Positions 21,619-33,972 of a stretch of DNA of 64,000 nt are shown here, one piece after another (the first letter of the stretch is position 1; every line of letters starts with the position of its first letter). The notes under the pieces were generated by a model, which saw only the letters and a list, made by a program, of their open reading frames with translations, was not told the DNA's origin and searched no databases. The DNA is taken from the NCBI GenBank assembly GCA_029844215.1, contig CM056733.1, forward strand, positions 43,599,142 through 43,663,141. Direction: 5' to 3'. This stretch comes from Przewalskia tangutica (Eukaryota > Streptophyta > Magnoliopsida > Solanales > Solanaceae). The position numbers and the translations under genes are program-made.

Positions 21619-24145
21619 CAACTCAAAGTACTTTCATTTTATGCCAAAGTCCGGGTTTTTAACCCCAAAGTACTACATACGTTAAGTTCTTTTAAAAGAG
21701 ATCCATTACTTTTATAAAAGTCACCCTATACCCATAGTATTAGAAGGACCAACCCACATTCCTTTTCAAAATCAAGTAACAACATTCTTTCCTAAGTTCG
21801 GTTTGCCTAGTTTCAATTACTCAAGCTTCTCATTTTCAAATGGTTTCATAGTTCCCAAATTTAATCACTTGATTCCTTTTTAGAACAATTGAGTAACATA
21901 TGTCATATATGTGAGTAGTTTATTCTTTGTTTATAACGATCTTATTACAGCAGCCATGATCTAGAAAATGTAATATCATTTTGTCTCATCTTAGCTTCTA
22001 TGCATGGAGGTTTCTACCGGTTTTAATACAACACATCATTATTCAATACATTTTCCTTTATTAACGCCAATAGTCAGTCGATACACATTCGATTCGAAAT
22101 CAAGAAACATTATCCCTTTAAAACCAAGTACTCATTACTCACGAATGAGGTTTCACACAAACATCCACATTAAAACAAATAAGTTAAGTCTCTTATCTTA
22201 TAAGATCAAGTCTCTTAACTTCTAACATCAAGAAACCATTTTCACTACATAAGGTCGTTATAACTAACTTCCCATAAAGCTATTATAACACCCTATGTTT
22301 TAAACCAACCAAATCACTTAGCACATGTACGTCTACCGTACTACATAGTTCACAACAATCATGCTAGAAAAGATAGGAAGAGGTTCACATACCTCGCGAC
22401 GATTTATCGACAATAAGCAAAACGCTCCAAGTACTTCAACCCGCGGCTACTCCTAAGCCAAGTAGATCACGCCACACGTAGTACTCCACTCCTAAAATGG
22501 TCATGGTACTCCTATCAAACCTTTCTTATCATTGAAGACTTATACCAATAAAAAGCCCTCAAAATCTACGGAAATTTAAAGATTTCCGCTTATACTCACT
22601 TTTCCATCTTTTACCAAGGCGAATAACCGTAATATATATACCATATATATATATAAGGCGTAATAATTAAACAACATAAAGAAGGGATTACACGCCCAAA
22701 CGGTAACGCGGTTTACTATCACGCCCATAACAACAATAAGTAAAAGAAGGGATTACGCCGCCAACCCAGAACGCGTTTACTATCACGCCTTCATAACAAT
22801 ACAATAATTAAAAAGGGGATCACACGCCCAAACGAACGCGATTGAAAAATCTTCCCAATGTAAATTTAAATACACCCAATGTAAATACAGTCCAAAGTAA
22901 ATACGGTCCAAAGTAAATACGGTCCAAAGTAAATACAGTCCAAAGTAAATACAGTCCTTAAGTTGGGGTCCTTGGCCAACTTTGTCCATTTTACTTATCC
23001 AATTTACTCATTAGTCATCCAACTTATATTTCCATTCTTAATATAAGTTATAGTTACTTTGTTATTAGCTTCTTAGCAAGTAAGATACGTTTTTACCATT
23101 TTAATGGCAAACGGCCAATCCTTTCTTTTAACAAGTTAACAAGATCCAACTCTTCCAAACTTACTCCATATATTATATAATCCATAATATACTTATAATA
23201 TATGTATAACAACCAATTCACAAAGAGGTTTAAGTTCCACTACCTCAAATAGCCCAAAAATATCCAAGTTCTTAAAGTCGCTCCAAGCAAGTCTTAGCTC
23301 CAAATCTTTACGTTCCAATCCGCTACAAGCAACCCATGTAAGCTCCTAACCAACTTCTCTTCAAGATTCAACTCCAAAAAGTGAAGAACACTTAGGGTTT
23401 CAAGATGACAACTTTCGCCAAGACATCCCTTCAAGGCTGTGGTGTGAAATCTTTTCCAACTCTTGGTACACAATCTTCCTAACACCTTAGGGAAGAACAC
23501 TTGAGAGTTTAAGAATTGTTGGACAAATTTTGCTCAAGAAATGGGGGCAAAACCGAGAGCTCTAGGTCAAGGGAGAAGGGAGGGTTTTTCAAGTCTTCAA
23601 ATGTCTAAGTGTGGAAGATTTCATCAACTAAAGGTGCATATATAGGACAACCAAGGGATAGGATGAAGGCAAGTGTGTGGTTGAGATTGGGGACAAGTGT
23701 GGGTGGGACCCACAAGCCACTTGTCCACACAAAATATCTAGCAAGACTTGGCCACTTGTCTTGCCACTTGTCTAGCTAATTTCGGCCAAGGGCCACCTAG
23801 GGGGGTGACACGTGTCGCCCTCCTACTCGTCCAAAATATTTCATCTCCCGAAAATATCCATAATGGCCAAAATCTCAAAAACTAAGCGGTCCCCACAAAA
23901 CCGTAAATTTCACCCGTGGGCCCCACGTGACCATTTCCGGAAATAAAATTCCATAATTCTCAAATATTCTAAGAAGTACGAATACCAAATCTGGGAATCC
24001 AATTCCCATTAACGAACCTTTTTCTTCACAAATAACCGGAAACTTTTCCGTCGAAAACTCACATCTTTCTTTCTTTTCAAAATTTTACAGATTACTCAGA
24101 TAAAGACGTCCTCACATACATACCCTGCAACTACGGGGTATAACA

Positions 24146-24164
24146 GTTTCTAAGGGGGGAAGAA
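24146..24164 (+). other. Element A polypurine tract
   Basis: GTTTCTAAGGGGGGAAGAA directly precedes the LTR start TGTTACACCC at 24165. Confidence 0.88.
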
Positions 24165-27158
24165 TGTTACACCCTGTATTTACAGGACATGTATTAAGAA
24201 CGTACGTAAGAACTCAGAAATGTTAAGATTTGAGACTTGTAAAAATTTATCGGAATTATGGAATTGTCGGAAAATGTAATATTGTGACGAATGGGAGGGC
24301 GACACGTGTCACCCCTCTTATGTAGCCTTGGACGATTTAGGCATGGCCAAAAGGGTCATTTTACCTTTGTTAGGATGACTAAGTCTTGCAACTTGAAGAG
24401 CTTGACAATGTTGACTTGGTCAATGGGACCACAAGTCTTGATATTTCAAAGAACTTCATCCAAGCCACATATTTGGGCACATCTTGACCCTCCATTGAAC
24501 TATATAGTAGTACTAGTAGCAAGACTAAGTTCTACACTTAGAAAAAATTTCAAGAATTTCAAGAACACAAAAGGGTGCTCTCGGGTTCACTCCCTTCCAA
24601 CAAAAAAAAAATTGTTTGTTGTCCATTTAGCTCCACACTTTAAACCAAGGTTCATGAGTGTATTGTAAGGATATCTCTATAGAAAAATCCTGAAAAAAGA
24701 TAGTTTTCGTATTAGTCGCAAGGTGAAAACGTAGTTGCTTTTCTAGGTTTTGTTTGGAAGATTGAAGGAAAGTTGTTTGTGTTATTCTAAGGTCTCAGTG
24801 GATTGAAGTGTCTAGAAGAGGCTCTAAGTTGCTAAGGAGCGACTTCGGATTTGAAGTTGGACTAAGAATCGTTGAGGTAATAATATTGTCTCTTAAGTGT
24901 TACAAGATTATATATTGTTGTTAGCCTTACATGTTTGCTAGCATGAAGTATATGTGTTGAAGTTTTATAAGTATTATGGATTGATTGTAGCCTTGAATCC
25001 GAAATGTCATATAAACCATTTGAAGTTGGATTACAATTTGGTCGTTAATTAGAATCGTCGCATGTTACTTACTTAAAGATTATAGTAGTTATAATCGATT
25101 GCGACTTGATATCATGTTATGCTAACAACTTGGATTGAAATGGAAATTGGATAAGAATTGGTGTTATTGTATCTCAAGTTTCCGAATTGGCCTAGTAGTT
25201 TGTATTAGTTTGATATCGTTTGTGGGGCGGAATTTTACACGTCTAGTAGGCGTGTAATCCCCTATTGATTAATTGCATTGTTGGGCCTTAAATGTGGCGT
25301 GTTTGGTTATTGAATTCGGCCTTGAAAAAGGTGGCAAAGTATGTAGAAACAAAGGAGGTGCTGTCCGATTTTCCGTAGAATTTAGTGACTTTACACTTAT
25401 AATATTCTACGTTTGAAGTAAGACGTTAATAGACGTATTGTGGACATTATAGGTTGACATACTACGGGCGGGATATTGTACTTGGCAAGTGGTGTGACCC
25501 GAAGAGGTATGTAGAACTTTCTTATCTTTTGAGCATGAATAGTTGCATGTATATAGTACGGTAGACGTACAAGACCTTGATATCCTTTACTAGTTTTATG
25601 AATAGCCAAGTTGGGTGAGTTAGGAGATTAACTCACTTCTTTAAAAGTATTAAGGATGTCCTAAGTTTTTAAAGTAAAGGGACTTGAAGAGTTTTAAAGT
25701 ATATGATACTTGTTTCGTTTTAAACGTGTAAGTCCCTTGGATAGGAAATTGTAATTGGCTAAGGTATAAAGTTAATATAACGACTTTATGGGAAGTTGGT
25801 TATATTAGCTTTATGGAAAGATTAATAAGGATAAAATGACTTGATTTAATGAAAGACAAATTTATTTTAGGGCATCAATGGCCTAAGGTTTTATAAGAAA
25901 AGAAGTCACTTGACTTAGAAGCCTAATTATATTTCTAAAAGTATTGTGACTTGTCTTGAAAAGTAATGGTGACTTGATACTACGGTTATTAGTATCTTGG
26001 AAGTTTTATAATGAAAAGAGTCATTTTTTTAAAAGAATAAAAGTACGTAGTACTTTGAGTTAAATTCTCGGATTTTACAATGACATGTTAGTGCCTTAAG
26101 TAGAATAAAATGAGAGTGTATATGAATAAGGCTAATAAGAAGTTAGGGGGATTTCTTAACTTGCTTATTTATTGTATAATAAGCCGGTAGTGCTTATGTT
26201 ATGTATGATAAGCCGGTAGGGCTTATGTTATGTATGATGGCCGGTTGAGTTAGGGTAAGAGTATAAATGAGCGGTAAACCCCCAAGATGTTATACCACCT
26301 TCTCCAGGGTAAAAGTATAAATGAGGGGTAAACCCCCAAGACGTTATACCACCTGCTTCAGGGTAAGAGTATAAATGAGGGGTAAACCCCCAAGACGTTA
26401 TACCACCTATTTCCGTGGATTTGCTACCCATGATGCGAGGAATACCTCATGCGAGTCCTTATGGGCTTATGCGGGTGAAATAGTCCCATGCGGGCGGGTA
26501 CAGCCTATGCGAGGAATACCTCATGCGGGTCCATACGACCTATGCGGGTGAAATAGTCTCAGGAGTAGGATTGCTTAATGATACTGCGGGAGGATGGTCC
26601 TGCTTTGATCGTGAGCTTCCTATTTTTATGTTGTAAGTATACTCTTATTTATCATCATTTAGTAAGGCAGTGTCATTGTAATTTGATTATCATACATGTC
26701 TCGGCTTTGTTATAAACTTATGATGTAATTACTGAGATTTTCCGCTTTACATTAGTACATATGGTGTATCGACTTCCTCGGGGCTGCGTTCATGCCGCAG
26801 TAGTGGGTAAGTGGTGGATCCTCATTCTTAGATCACCGATCGGCCGAAGCTCTATTTCTCGGAGGCTTGTCTTTTAGTACGATCTTTCCCTGATGTTGTA
26901 GATTTATGTACATTCAGGGGTATGGCGGGGCCCTGTCCCGCCACAATTTTTATTCCTAGAGGTCTGTAGTCACATGTTGTGGTTTGGGTTGTAAGAACAG
27001 AGTAATACTGTTTCACTGTTGATTATGTATTTTATGGAAGGCGGCCTTATCGGTTAGCCTGTGATGTTTATTGTCTAAACATGTTTTTATGTTGTGTATG
27101 TTCATTGCTATTCTCCGATGTATACGAACGGGTGCCTGGTAGGCACCGCCGCGCCCGG
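24165..27158 (+). repeat. 3' LTR of element A, main part (group 3)
   Basis: Starts TGTTACACCCTGTATTTACAGG. It has GCGACACGTGTCACCCC around 24301-24310 and a TATA-like CTATATAG at about 24499. It contains a 54-base triplet (26253-26414) and the GC-rich hairpin (from 26922). LTR D interrupts it 19 bases before its end. The remainder is 60589-60607. A 125-codon ORF near its start has no family resemblance and is not annotated. Confidence 0.88.
26253..26414 (+). repeat. 54-base tandem repeat, three copies
   Basis: The unit contains GTATAAATGAG, GGTAAACCCCCAAGA and GTTATACCACC. Copies start at 26253, 26307 and 26361, exactly 54 apart. Just upstream (26165-26240) is a shorter repeat around ATAAGCCGGTAG. 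Just downstream (26437-26565) is a third around TGCGAGGAATACCTCATGCG. No function is known to me. Confidence 0.88.
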
Positions 27159-27779
27159 TGTCACGCCCCAACCCCGGGATCGGTGCCCTACCTGGCACCT
27201 TCTACCTTAACAACTAAGTAAATCATGGAAATTAAATAACACCTTTTTTTTAAACCAATGCGTGCGTGCAAAGGCCGTGACAATGCCATATAATATACAT
27301 AATAAAAGACACTACACCGCATATGAGTCCAATCCTACATATGAATACGGACACTTAAGAGTTATCTCGAACTATGACGGACAAGGCCCGCACGTACCCA
27401 TAATCGTACAAAAGCCTGCATCGAAAGAACTTATACCAAAAAGACAAACTCCCGAATGAAGGAGCTATCCAAAACTCGAGCATGGTCCTACACTGCGATC
27501 ACCAAACAACGTACCTAAACTGCGCATTTAACGCAGCCAACGAGGTCGATACGAAGAATGTACCAAGTATGTGAAATAAGAAGTATTGTAATGAAATCAT
27601 AACGGTCTAAACAAAGCAGAGAGACATGTATGATAGCCAACCTACGCAATACATAATATAAGCAATATCAAGTCGTGGACCATGCCTCAAAGTCACTACT
27701 CAAATATAACTACGTGGTCTCACGCCCATGCTCGTGGAATCCTTTCTCATGCCGACCATGATATAACAATATAACACCA

Positions 27780-28125
27780 ATAAGAGTATCCCCGTGGTCA
27801 CATGCCGGAATCCCACATCGTATACGCACGTCAGCCGAATCATCCCGGTCGCACGCCCCGCATCCCACATCGTATAAGCATGACCAGGGTATCCTCGCGG
27901 TCGCACGCCGCAAGATCCCACATCGTATAAGCATGACGGTAGGGTAACACAAACAAATCGTGAATCTAACCCGACTCACGGTCACGTGCCGGAATCCCAC
28001 ATCGTATAAAGATGTCCAGCGAGTATCCTCGTGGTCGCATGCCCGCATCCCACATCGTATAAGCATGACCACGGTATCCTCGTCGCTGATACCCCGCATC
28101 CCACATCATAAGCATGACCGTAGGG
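27780..28125 (-). repeat. Degenerate tandem repeats in LTR D
   Basis: About six units of 50-60 bases. Each holds GGTCGCATGCC or similar, then ATCCCACATCGTATAAGC and ATGACC. The apparent protein repeats around LIRCG and YDVG on the minus strand are just this array read in several frames. Confidence 0.78.
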
Positions 28126-28261
28126 TAACACAAATAATGGAAGCATACCCGTTGAATCCCACCGCTTGCACGCCCAAGTAAGCTTACAACAAGGCACCGA
28201 CCTCCAACCGATCGCGCAAGAACGTAATAAAACATAATACTTGCACTCAAAGGCTATCAAA

Positions 28262-31200
28262 TCAGAACGACCTGCCTCGGCCCGCATCGTGCCTTATCCC
28301 GCACCCTAGTGATACAATCATCGAGAAAACCAGCGGAAAATAAAACTTTAAACAAGAAACAAGATATATGAACATAAAACAAAGCCAACCCAACGGTTAC
28401 CTTCCAATAACATAAATAAATACAACTCTTTCAAAACGAGCAGTTTAATCCTTTTTACAACCCCGCCTACAACAAAGATGCACTCTAAGATTTACAACAA
28501 CTATGACCGGACAGTGGCTCGCCATACCCCGAATGTACAAGAACCTACAACTCAGTGGAACACATACCAAAAGATAAGCCTCCGAGAAACGGAGCTTCCC
28601 AAAACGCTGAATCGAGATCCTAAGAGCGAGGATCCACGACCGATGTACTACTCATGCAGCATGAACGCAGCCCCGGCGAGGTCGATAACAGTACCAAGTA
28701 TGTGAAATCGTAAAAATCAGAATGAAATCATACTAGTCTATATAAAGCGGAGACATGTATGATAACCAAACTACGATTCACAAAAGCATATGTCGATGGG
28801 ACTCACGCCCTCAAGTCATCACTCAAATATAACTATGGGTCTTACGCCCACAACATCAATCATGTTCGCATCATGGCCGCATGCCCCAGGAATACTGCAT
28901 CGGTGTAGACATGTCCATCAATCAACAATAATACCAATGCCCCACGGCCACATGCCCGAATTCTACCTCGGTGTAGACATGTCCATGTAACCACAATAAT
29001 AATATATCGTAATCAACCCGACCGCACGGGCCGCATGCCCCGAAATTCTACCTCGGTGTAGATACGTCCATGTGACATCAACAACAAGACAAGAATCAAA
29101 ATGGAAACATACCCGTGGAATTCTCCATCACCGCCAAAGACGCCCAAGTAAGTTCTCAACAAGTCGACCGCCTCATCGAGAGACGCGTAACACAGAAATA
29201 CCACACTTGCACAACAAAGTCTATCATCACAAGCATAGGCAAGTTTCACAACAACAAGCATAGGCAAGTTTCACAACAACAAGCATAGGCAAGTTTCACA
29301 CAACTCAAAGTACTTTCATTTTATGCCAAAGTCCGGGTATTTAACCACAAAGTACTACATACGTAAAGTTCTTTTAAAAGAGATCCATTACTTTTATAAA
29401 GTCACCCGATACGTAGTATTAGAATGACCAACCCACATTCCTTTTCAAAATCAAGTAACAACATTCTTTCCTAAGTTCCGCTTTGCCTAGTTTCAATTAC
29501 TCAAGCTTCTCATTTTCAAATGCTCAAGTCACTTATTTTAGAAAGGTTTCATAACTCATAGTCTTAATCTCTTTTAAAACAATTGAGTAACATATGTCAT
29601 ATATGTGAGTAGTTTATTCTTGTTTATAACGATCTTATTACAGCAGCCATGATCTAGAAAATGTAATATCATTTTGTCTCATCTTAGCTTCTATGCAGAT
29701 GGAGGTTTCTACTGGTTTTAATACAACACATCATTATTCAATACATTTTCCTTTATTAACGCCGCATGGTGCTGCCGATACACATTCGATTTAGAAATCA
29801 AGAAACATTATCCCTTTAAAAACCAAGTACTCATTACTCACGAATGAGGTTTCACACAAACATCCACATTAAAACAAATAAGTTAAGTCTCTTATCTTAT
29901 AAGATCAAGTCTCTTAACTTCTAACATCAGTAAACCATTTTCTTACCTACATAAAGCTGTTATAACCAACTTCCCATAAAGCCGTTATAACACTTTATGT
30001 TTCAAACCAATCAAATACATTAAACACATGTACGTCTACCGTACTACATAGTTACACACATATCATGCTGGAAGAGATAGGAAGAGGTTCACATACCTCG
30101 CGACGATTTATCGACAATAAGCAAAATGCTCCAAGTACTACAACCTTGCTAGCCCTTTCCACTCCTCGAGTAGAATACGCTACTCTTAGTACTTTCACCT
30201 ATAAAGGTCACAAACGTCTATTAACCCCAAAACACAAGTTTCTATCTTTCTACAGAAAATTCGGCAGCACCTCCCCCCCCCCGCAACAGCGTAAATCTCC
30301 TCCTCTATCGAGGCCGGCTACCAAGCCAACCAGGGGGGGGGTTTACACGTCTAACCGGACGTGTACAATTCTACTCAGTAATACTACACAAGTCTACTGC
30401 AATACAGTCCTATGTAAATACAGTTCAGTTCAGTTCTTTATTCTTCAGGCTTAAGTCAAAAGACATTGCCGAATACTAAGTATAGTTCCATATATAGTAT
30501 ACTTCAACTATATATTCTAACAAATATGTAATTTCCAATTACAATAGAGGGACAAGATAATTACCTCGATAAGCCCAAAATTATCCAAGTTATAATGTCG
30601 ATCCTGAGCAAGGTTTAGCTCCTACTCCAAGGCCCAAACAACCTTAGAAGATCTAACCAACTTCTACTCAAATACTTCAACCAACTATGAAGATTTCCTT
30701 AGGGTTTGGTTTGAGACTAAAAGGACAAAAGGTAGTATTTCAGGACTCTACGAAAGAGGGATGTTTGGAATACTACAAGGTACAAGGCTACGGTATTTGG
30801 GGCATTATAACAATACTAGAGAAGTATTTCAATACCACAGGAGGGTATTATCTGAAACAACTAGGCTAGTGGTACCCACGGCTAGCACCACAAAGGGGAG
30901 GAACCCCCGCCAAAGGCCACACGGGGGAGGGGGAAGGCTCTCGGCTAAGAGCTCACAAAGGGGGAGGAGAGGGTTTCAAGACTTGGAAGTTTTTGGAATG
31001 GATGAAGTCTTCACACTTAGGGGGGGTATTTATAGCAAAACCAAAGGCCAACCAAGGGCCAAGATCCTTCCAAGTGTATAGCAAGTGTAAGGGCAAGATT
31101 AAGCCAAGTGCACCCTAAACCCTACTCCACAAAACACTCCACAAAACACTCCACAAAACAAGCCACAAAGCAAGGCACACTTCAAGGGGCCAATCGGCCA

Positions 31201-31746
31201 AGGCCAACCCACCTTGACCGCCCCCTCCAAACCGTCCAATGAGGGTGACAAGTGTCACCCTCCCGTTGGTCCAAAAGGTTTCGTCTCTCGGAAAAATCCG
31301 CAAAAATACAAAACGACATAGCCGGAATTTTCCCTTCGCAAGTTATGTAAAACGTTTAAAAACGACTCTAACCAAGGGTTGTGCACAAATGTCATTCGCC
31401 AAGCCACCTGGCGGGGTGACACGTGTCACCCTCCTATTGCCCTCAAAAACGTCTTCCAAAAATATCCACAATGGCCAAAATCTCAAAACAAAGTGGGCTC
31501 CACAAAATCAGAATTTCTCCGTGGGCCCCACGTGACCATTTCCAAAATAAAATCTCAAAATTCTAATATAATCTATGAAGTCCAAATACCAAATCTGGGA
31601 ATCCAATTCCATTAACGAACCTTTTCTTCACAAATAACCGAAACTTTTCCAGTGAAAAACTCACCTCTTTCTTTCTTTTCAAAATTTCTGCCGTACTCTC
31701 GTACGTACGTCCTCACATACATACCCTGCAACTACGGGGTATAACA
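28262..31746 (-). repeat. 3' LTR of E (3.49 kb, mosaic)
   Basis: On the minus strand it starts TGTTATACCCCGTAG at 31746. The TATA box is at 31027-31034. The U3 from about 31400 to 31746 is group 1, with the perfect palindrome at 31414-31431. From about 31390 inward it reads as group 2 U3 (GTGACAAGTGTCACC at about 31246). The rest matches C and G. Confidence 0.9.
31414..31431. promoter_or_regulatory. Perfect 18-base palindrome with G-box core in E U3
   Basis: GGGTGACACGTGTCACCC reads the same on both strands and is centred on ACACGTGT. The second copy is in the 5' LTR at 37156-37173. It resembles plant ABRE/G-box bZIP sites. Whether it works is unknown. Confidence 0.75.
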
Positions 31747-31781
31747 TTCTCCCCTCCTTAGAAACATTCGTCCCGAATGTT
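31747..31781 (-). other. E polypurine tract with upstream hairpin
   Basis: On the minus strand: AACATTCGGGACGAATGTT (31781-31763), then TCTAAGGAGGGGAGAA, then the LTR. Confidence 0.88.
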
Positions 31782-32640
31782 CCTTCTCAAGTCGGATAAC
31801 GATAAAGTTCCTCTAACAAGTTGCCAACGCCACAGCTTGGCCACGAAAAAAACACACGTCCTCTTCTCCCCTAACTCGTTGTACCCTTCTCGAACACTCG
31901 AACTCTTTCTAGTATCCGTACCACACTTCCGTCAATGCTTCTGTTTCCTACCTTTGGAGTTACTACCTCCAAACTTGGTCATCTTACTAACCTCAAACTT
32001 CCTTAAGGCCATTCCTGGCCTTTACGAACCGCTTCTGGTCGAACGCGTCCACGAACTCATACGATGGTCACACAAACTTGGGCCTAGCATCCTCGTGACC
32101 CTACCACCTGGCGGGACCACCCAGAACTGACCCCACCCCAAACCGGGTTACGGGTTGACCCGCAAATGGTCCTCAACCCGACCCCCAACCGCGCCAAACT
32201 CTTGTTCCCCGATCCGGAACAATCTTACTAATTCACATCATGAAAGCTACAACTTCCATCTCACACTACCCACGGACTTATCACACAAATAAATCCCACG
32301 TATACCTCTACTCTGATAAGGGTCAAACATAAAATAAATCTTTAACTCAAGACGACCTTACCCCTAAGGTCTCAGTCGTGACATAGTCTAAGGTTCACAC
32401 TTACCATGCCCCCATACGTATCCTCCCAACTAAGCAGGTTTTCTAACTCATAATTAACACAACGCTATTCGTACATAGCACATAATAATGAGACCATCAT
32501 AACAAGCATACCAAAACTCTAGAGGGTTAAGGATATACCAAGCTACCGCCCACTCTAATCATAGGCACGCTGCAGGCGCATAATCGTAGGAAGCGATGAA
32601 CCAGCCATCGATCCAGTGGGTGAGTCGTAACATCCGTGCT
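31782..32640 (-). other. E pol-replacing segment, no recognised coding
   Basis: Counterpart of 6410-7229. It shares CATCGTATGAGTTCGTGGA (32070-32050, minus), GTGTTAGGCCCAAG-type text and ACCTTAGGGGT-type text with B1 and F. No pol motif is seen. A 117-codon plus-strand ORF at 31777-32130 is antisense chance reading. Confidence 0.72.
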
Positions 32641-33772
32641 ACCCTTGGCCTGACAGTTCCTCGCAAATGGCCCCGCTGGCCGCAAAAATAACAAGCTCCC
32701 GCACCACGACACTCCAAATGCGGTCTACCACATCGACCACACCGAGGTAGGGTGACCGATCCGCCAACACCCTTACTTCCTCGAAACCTAAACCCTCGAG
32801 CCACGACCGCTCCGAATACTCAAGGTTGTGGAGGACCACTCGACCGGGCGGAGGTACAAAACTAGTATCTTCGAGGCGGTCCGCCTCGAAAGTCACCAAA
32901 GGACCCTGTTGTTACGCCTCTTCGCTGATCTTGGTCATTCCGCCGACCTCCGCGCTTCACATCCGGTCAGATGAGCTCGCGTGCGCAATGTCCATGCGGT
33001 GAAGAGCTACTCTGAACATGCCTCGACATGTAATCATCGAGCCACAGTAACATATCGGTGCACTCGATCCTCCATACTAGCTACAACGCCGACGCATTGG
33101 GCCAATGAGTCGAACTCCACATTGTACTCCCGAACCGTACGCCCGCTCTGTCTAAGCATCAAAAATCTGTCGGCCCGTGCCCTCCTCATCTGCGGAGGCA
33201 AGAAGTGCGTGAGGAAAGCCCCCGAAAACTCATCCCATACTGCTGGAGGTGCATGCTCTCCCCGGGAAAGCTCCATGAATCAAACCAATCGATCGCGGTA
33301 TCACGCGGCCGTCGCGAACCAAAGGTCACAGACTCGGTCTCAAGCCTTGATCACCCGCGTGATCCAGAATCGCCGGAAGAACTCCTGCGGATCATCATCG
33401 CCTCGACCCATAAAACTACGCGGCTACAACTCGAAAGTCCCGTAGCCTCAAACTATCTCGCTCGGGGTGAACCATGGTGCTCGAACTGAATCGCCAGATC
33501 CAAATTCGGCCTATCTCATATCTGCCACGACTCGCCAGCAATCGGGCCATCTCCTTGTTACCCATCTCTCCGCCCCTGCATGGGACGGAGGCTCGTGTAT
33601 TGTCTCGGCAGCCATTGCTGCGCTCTAACTCTCTCGCGGGTGGCGGCGTCACAAAACCCGCCGTCAAGCACAACTCGTGCTTCGCACGGGCTCGCGCATT
33701 CTCCTCAGTATCTCACTAGCGGTTCTCGGGTGTCTTGCCTTCGTGGCTCTGGTTGCCTTTACGCGGAGGCAT
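32641..33772 (-). pseudogene. E gag (frameshifted)
   Basis: The start ATG (33772, minus) opens MPPRKG-type coding. The gag domain is well kept at 33276-33034, with WDEFSGAFLTHFLPPQMRRARAD and EYNVEFDSLAQ, then MEDRVHRYV. Two zinc-knuckle-like motifs follow: CGRCGRPHLEC (about 32745-32713) and ACYFCGQRGHLRGT (about 32705-32660), the latter lacking its final Cys in this frame. The product would be the structural protein for virus-like particles. It is the best-preserved gag in the window but still needs several frame changes. Confidence 0.83.
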
Positions 33773-33880
33773 AATCCAGTAAAACGAGACACGTCGGAGG
33801 GTCCAACTTACAACACGACTCTAAGGCACGATCTCGGAATGAGAAGAATGGAAACCAATCCTAAATGTCCTGCACCTCAC

Positions 33881-33914
33881 GATTATAGATGTGGTGCACA
33901 ACACACCGATAATC
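33881..33914 (-). other. E leader hairpin with GTGCAC loop
   Basis: Arms GATTATCGGTGTG and CACATCTATAATC on the minus strand. The loop is TTGTGCAC, containing the self-complementary GTGCAC. Confidence 0.75.
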
Positions 33915-33957
33915 AAGACTCTACTAGACACGGTCAGACACTTTCCGAGGATTAATC

Positions 33958-33968
33958 GCTCGATACCA
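33958..33968 (-). other. E primer-binding site
   Basis: TGGTATCGAGC on the minus strand, 4 bases from the LTR end at 33973. Confidence 0.85.
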
Positions 33969-33972
33969 CTTT

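Larger units (their letters stand above)
20515..24145 (-). repeat. C: solo LTR (3.63 kb, group 1)
   Basis: Read on the minus strand it runs from TGTTATACCCCGTAG (24145) to a GGTCGTTCTG-like end (20515). No internal region follows. Element A's sequence resumes directly on both sides, with GTTTT (20510-20514) and GTTTC (24146-24150) as a probable imperfect duplication. A TATA box lies in CATATATAGG (about 23637-23645). A U3 ACACGTGT lies at about 23808-23815. It contains a 24-base tandem triplet and longer degenerate repeats. It probably arose by recombination between the two LTRs of a full element. Confidence 0.88.

Noticed and set aside
24291..24668. 125-codon plus-strand ORF in A's LTR
   Set aside because: It lies across U3 and the TATA region, resembles no family I know, and is not kept in the related LTR D.
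26228..26431. Minus-strand repeat protein of 67 codons with GGITSWGFT repeats
   Set aside because: It is an exact reading of the 54-base triplet (54 is divisible by three, so the frame stays open by chance).
27710..28250. Overlapping minus-strand ORFs of 73-129 codons with repeated LIRCG/YDVG text
   Set aside because: They only read the degenerate tandem array of LTR D in several frames. There is no start context and no family resemblance.
30065..30454. 129-codon plus-strand ORF in E's 3' LTR, partly repeated at 35908-36102
   Set aside because: It is antisense to the LTR body and is interrupted in the partner LTR and in G.
31777..32130. 117-codon plus-strand ORF
   Set aside because: It is antisense to E's pol-replacing segment and is not conserved in B1, F or H.
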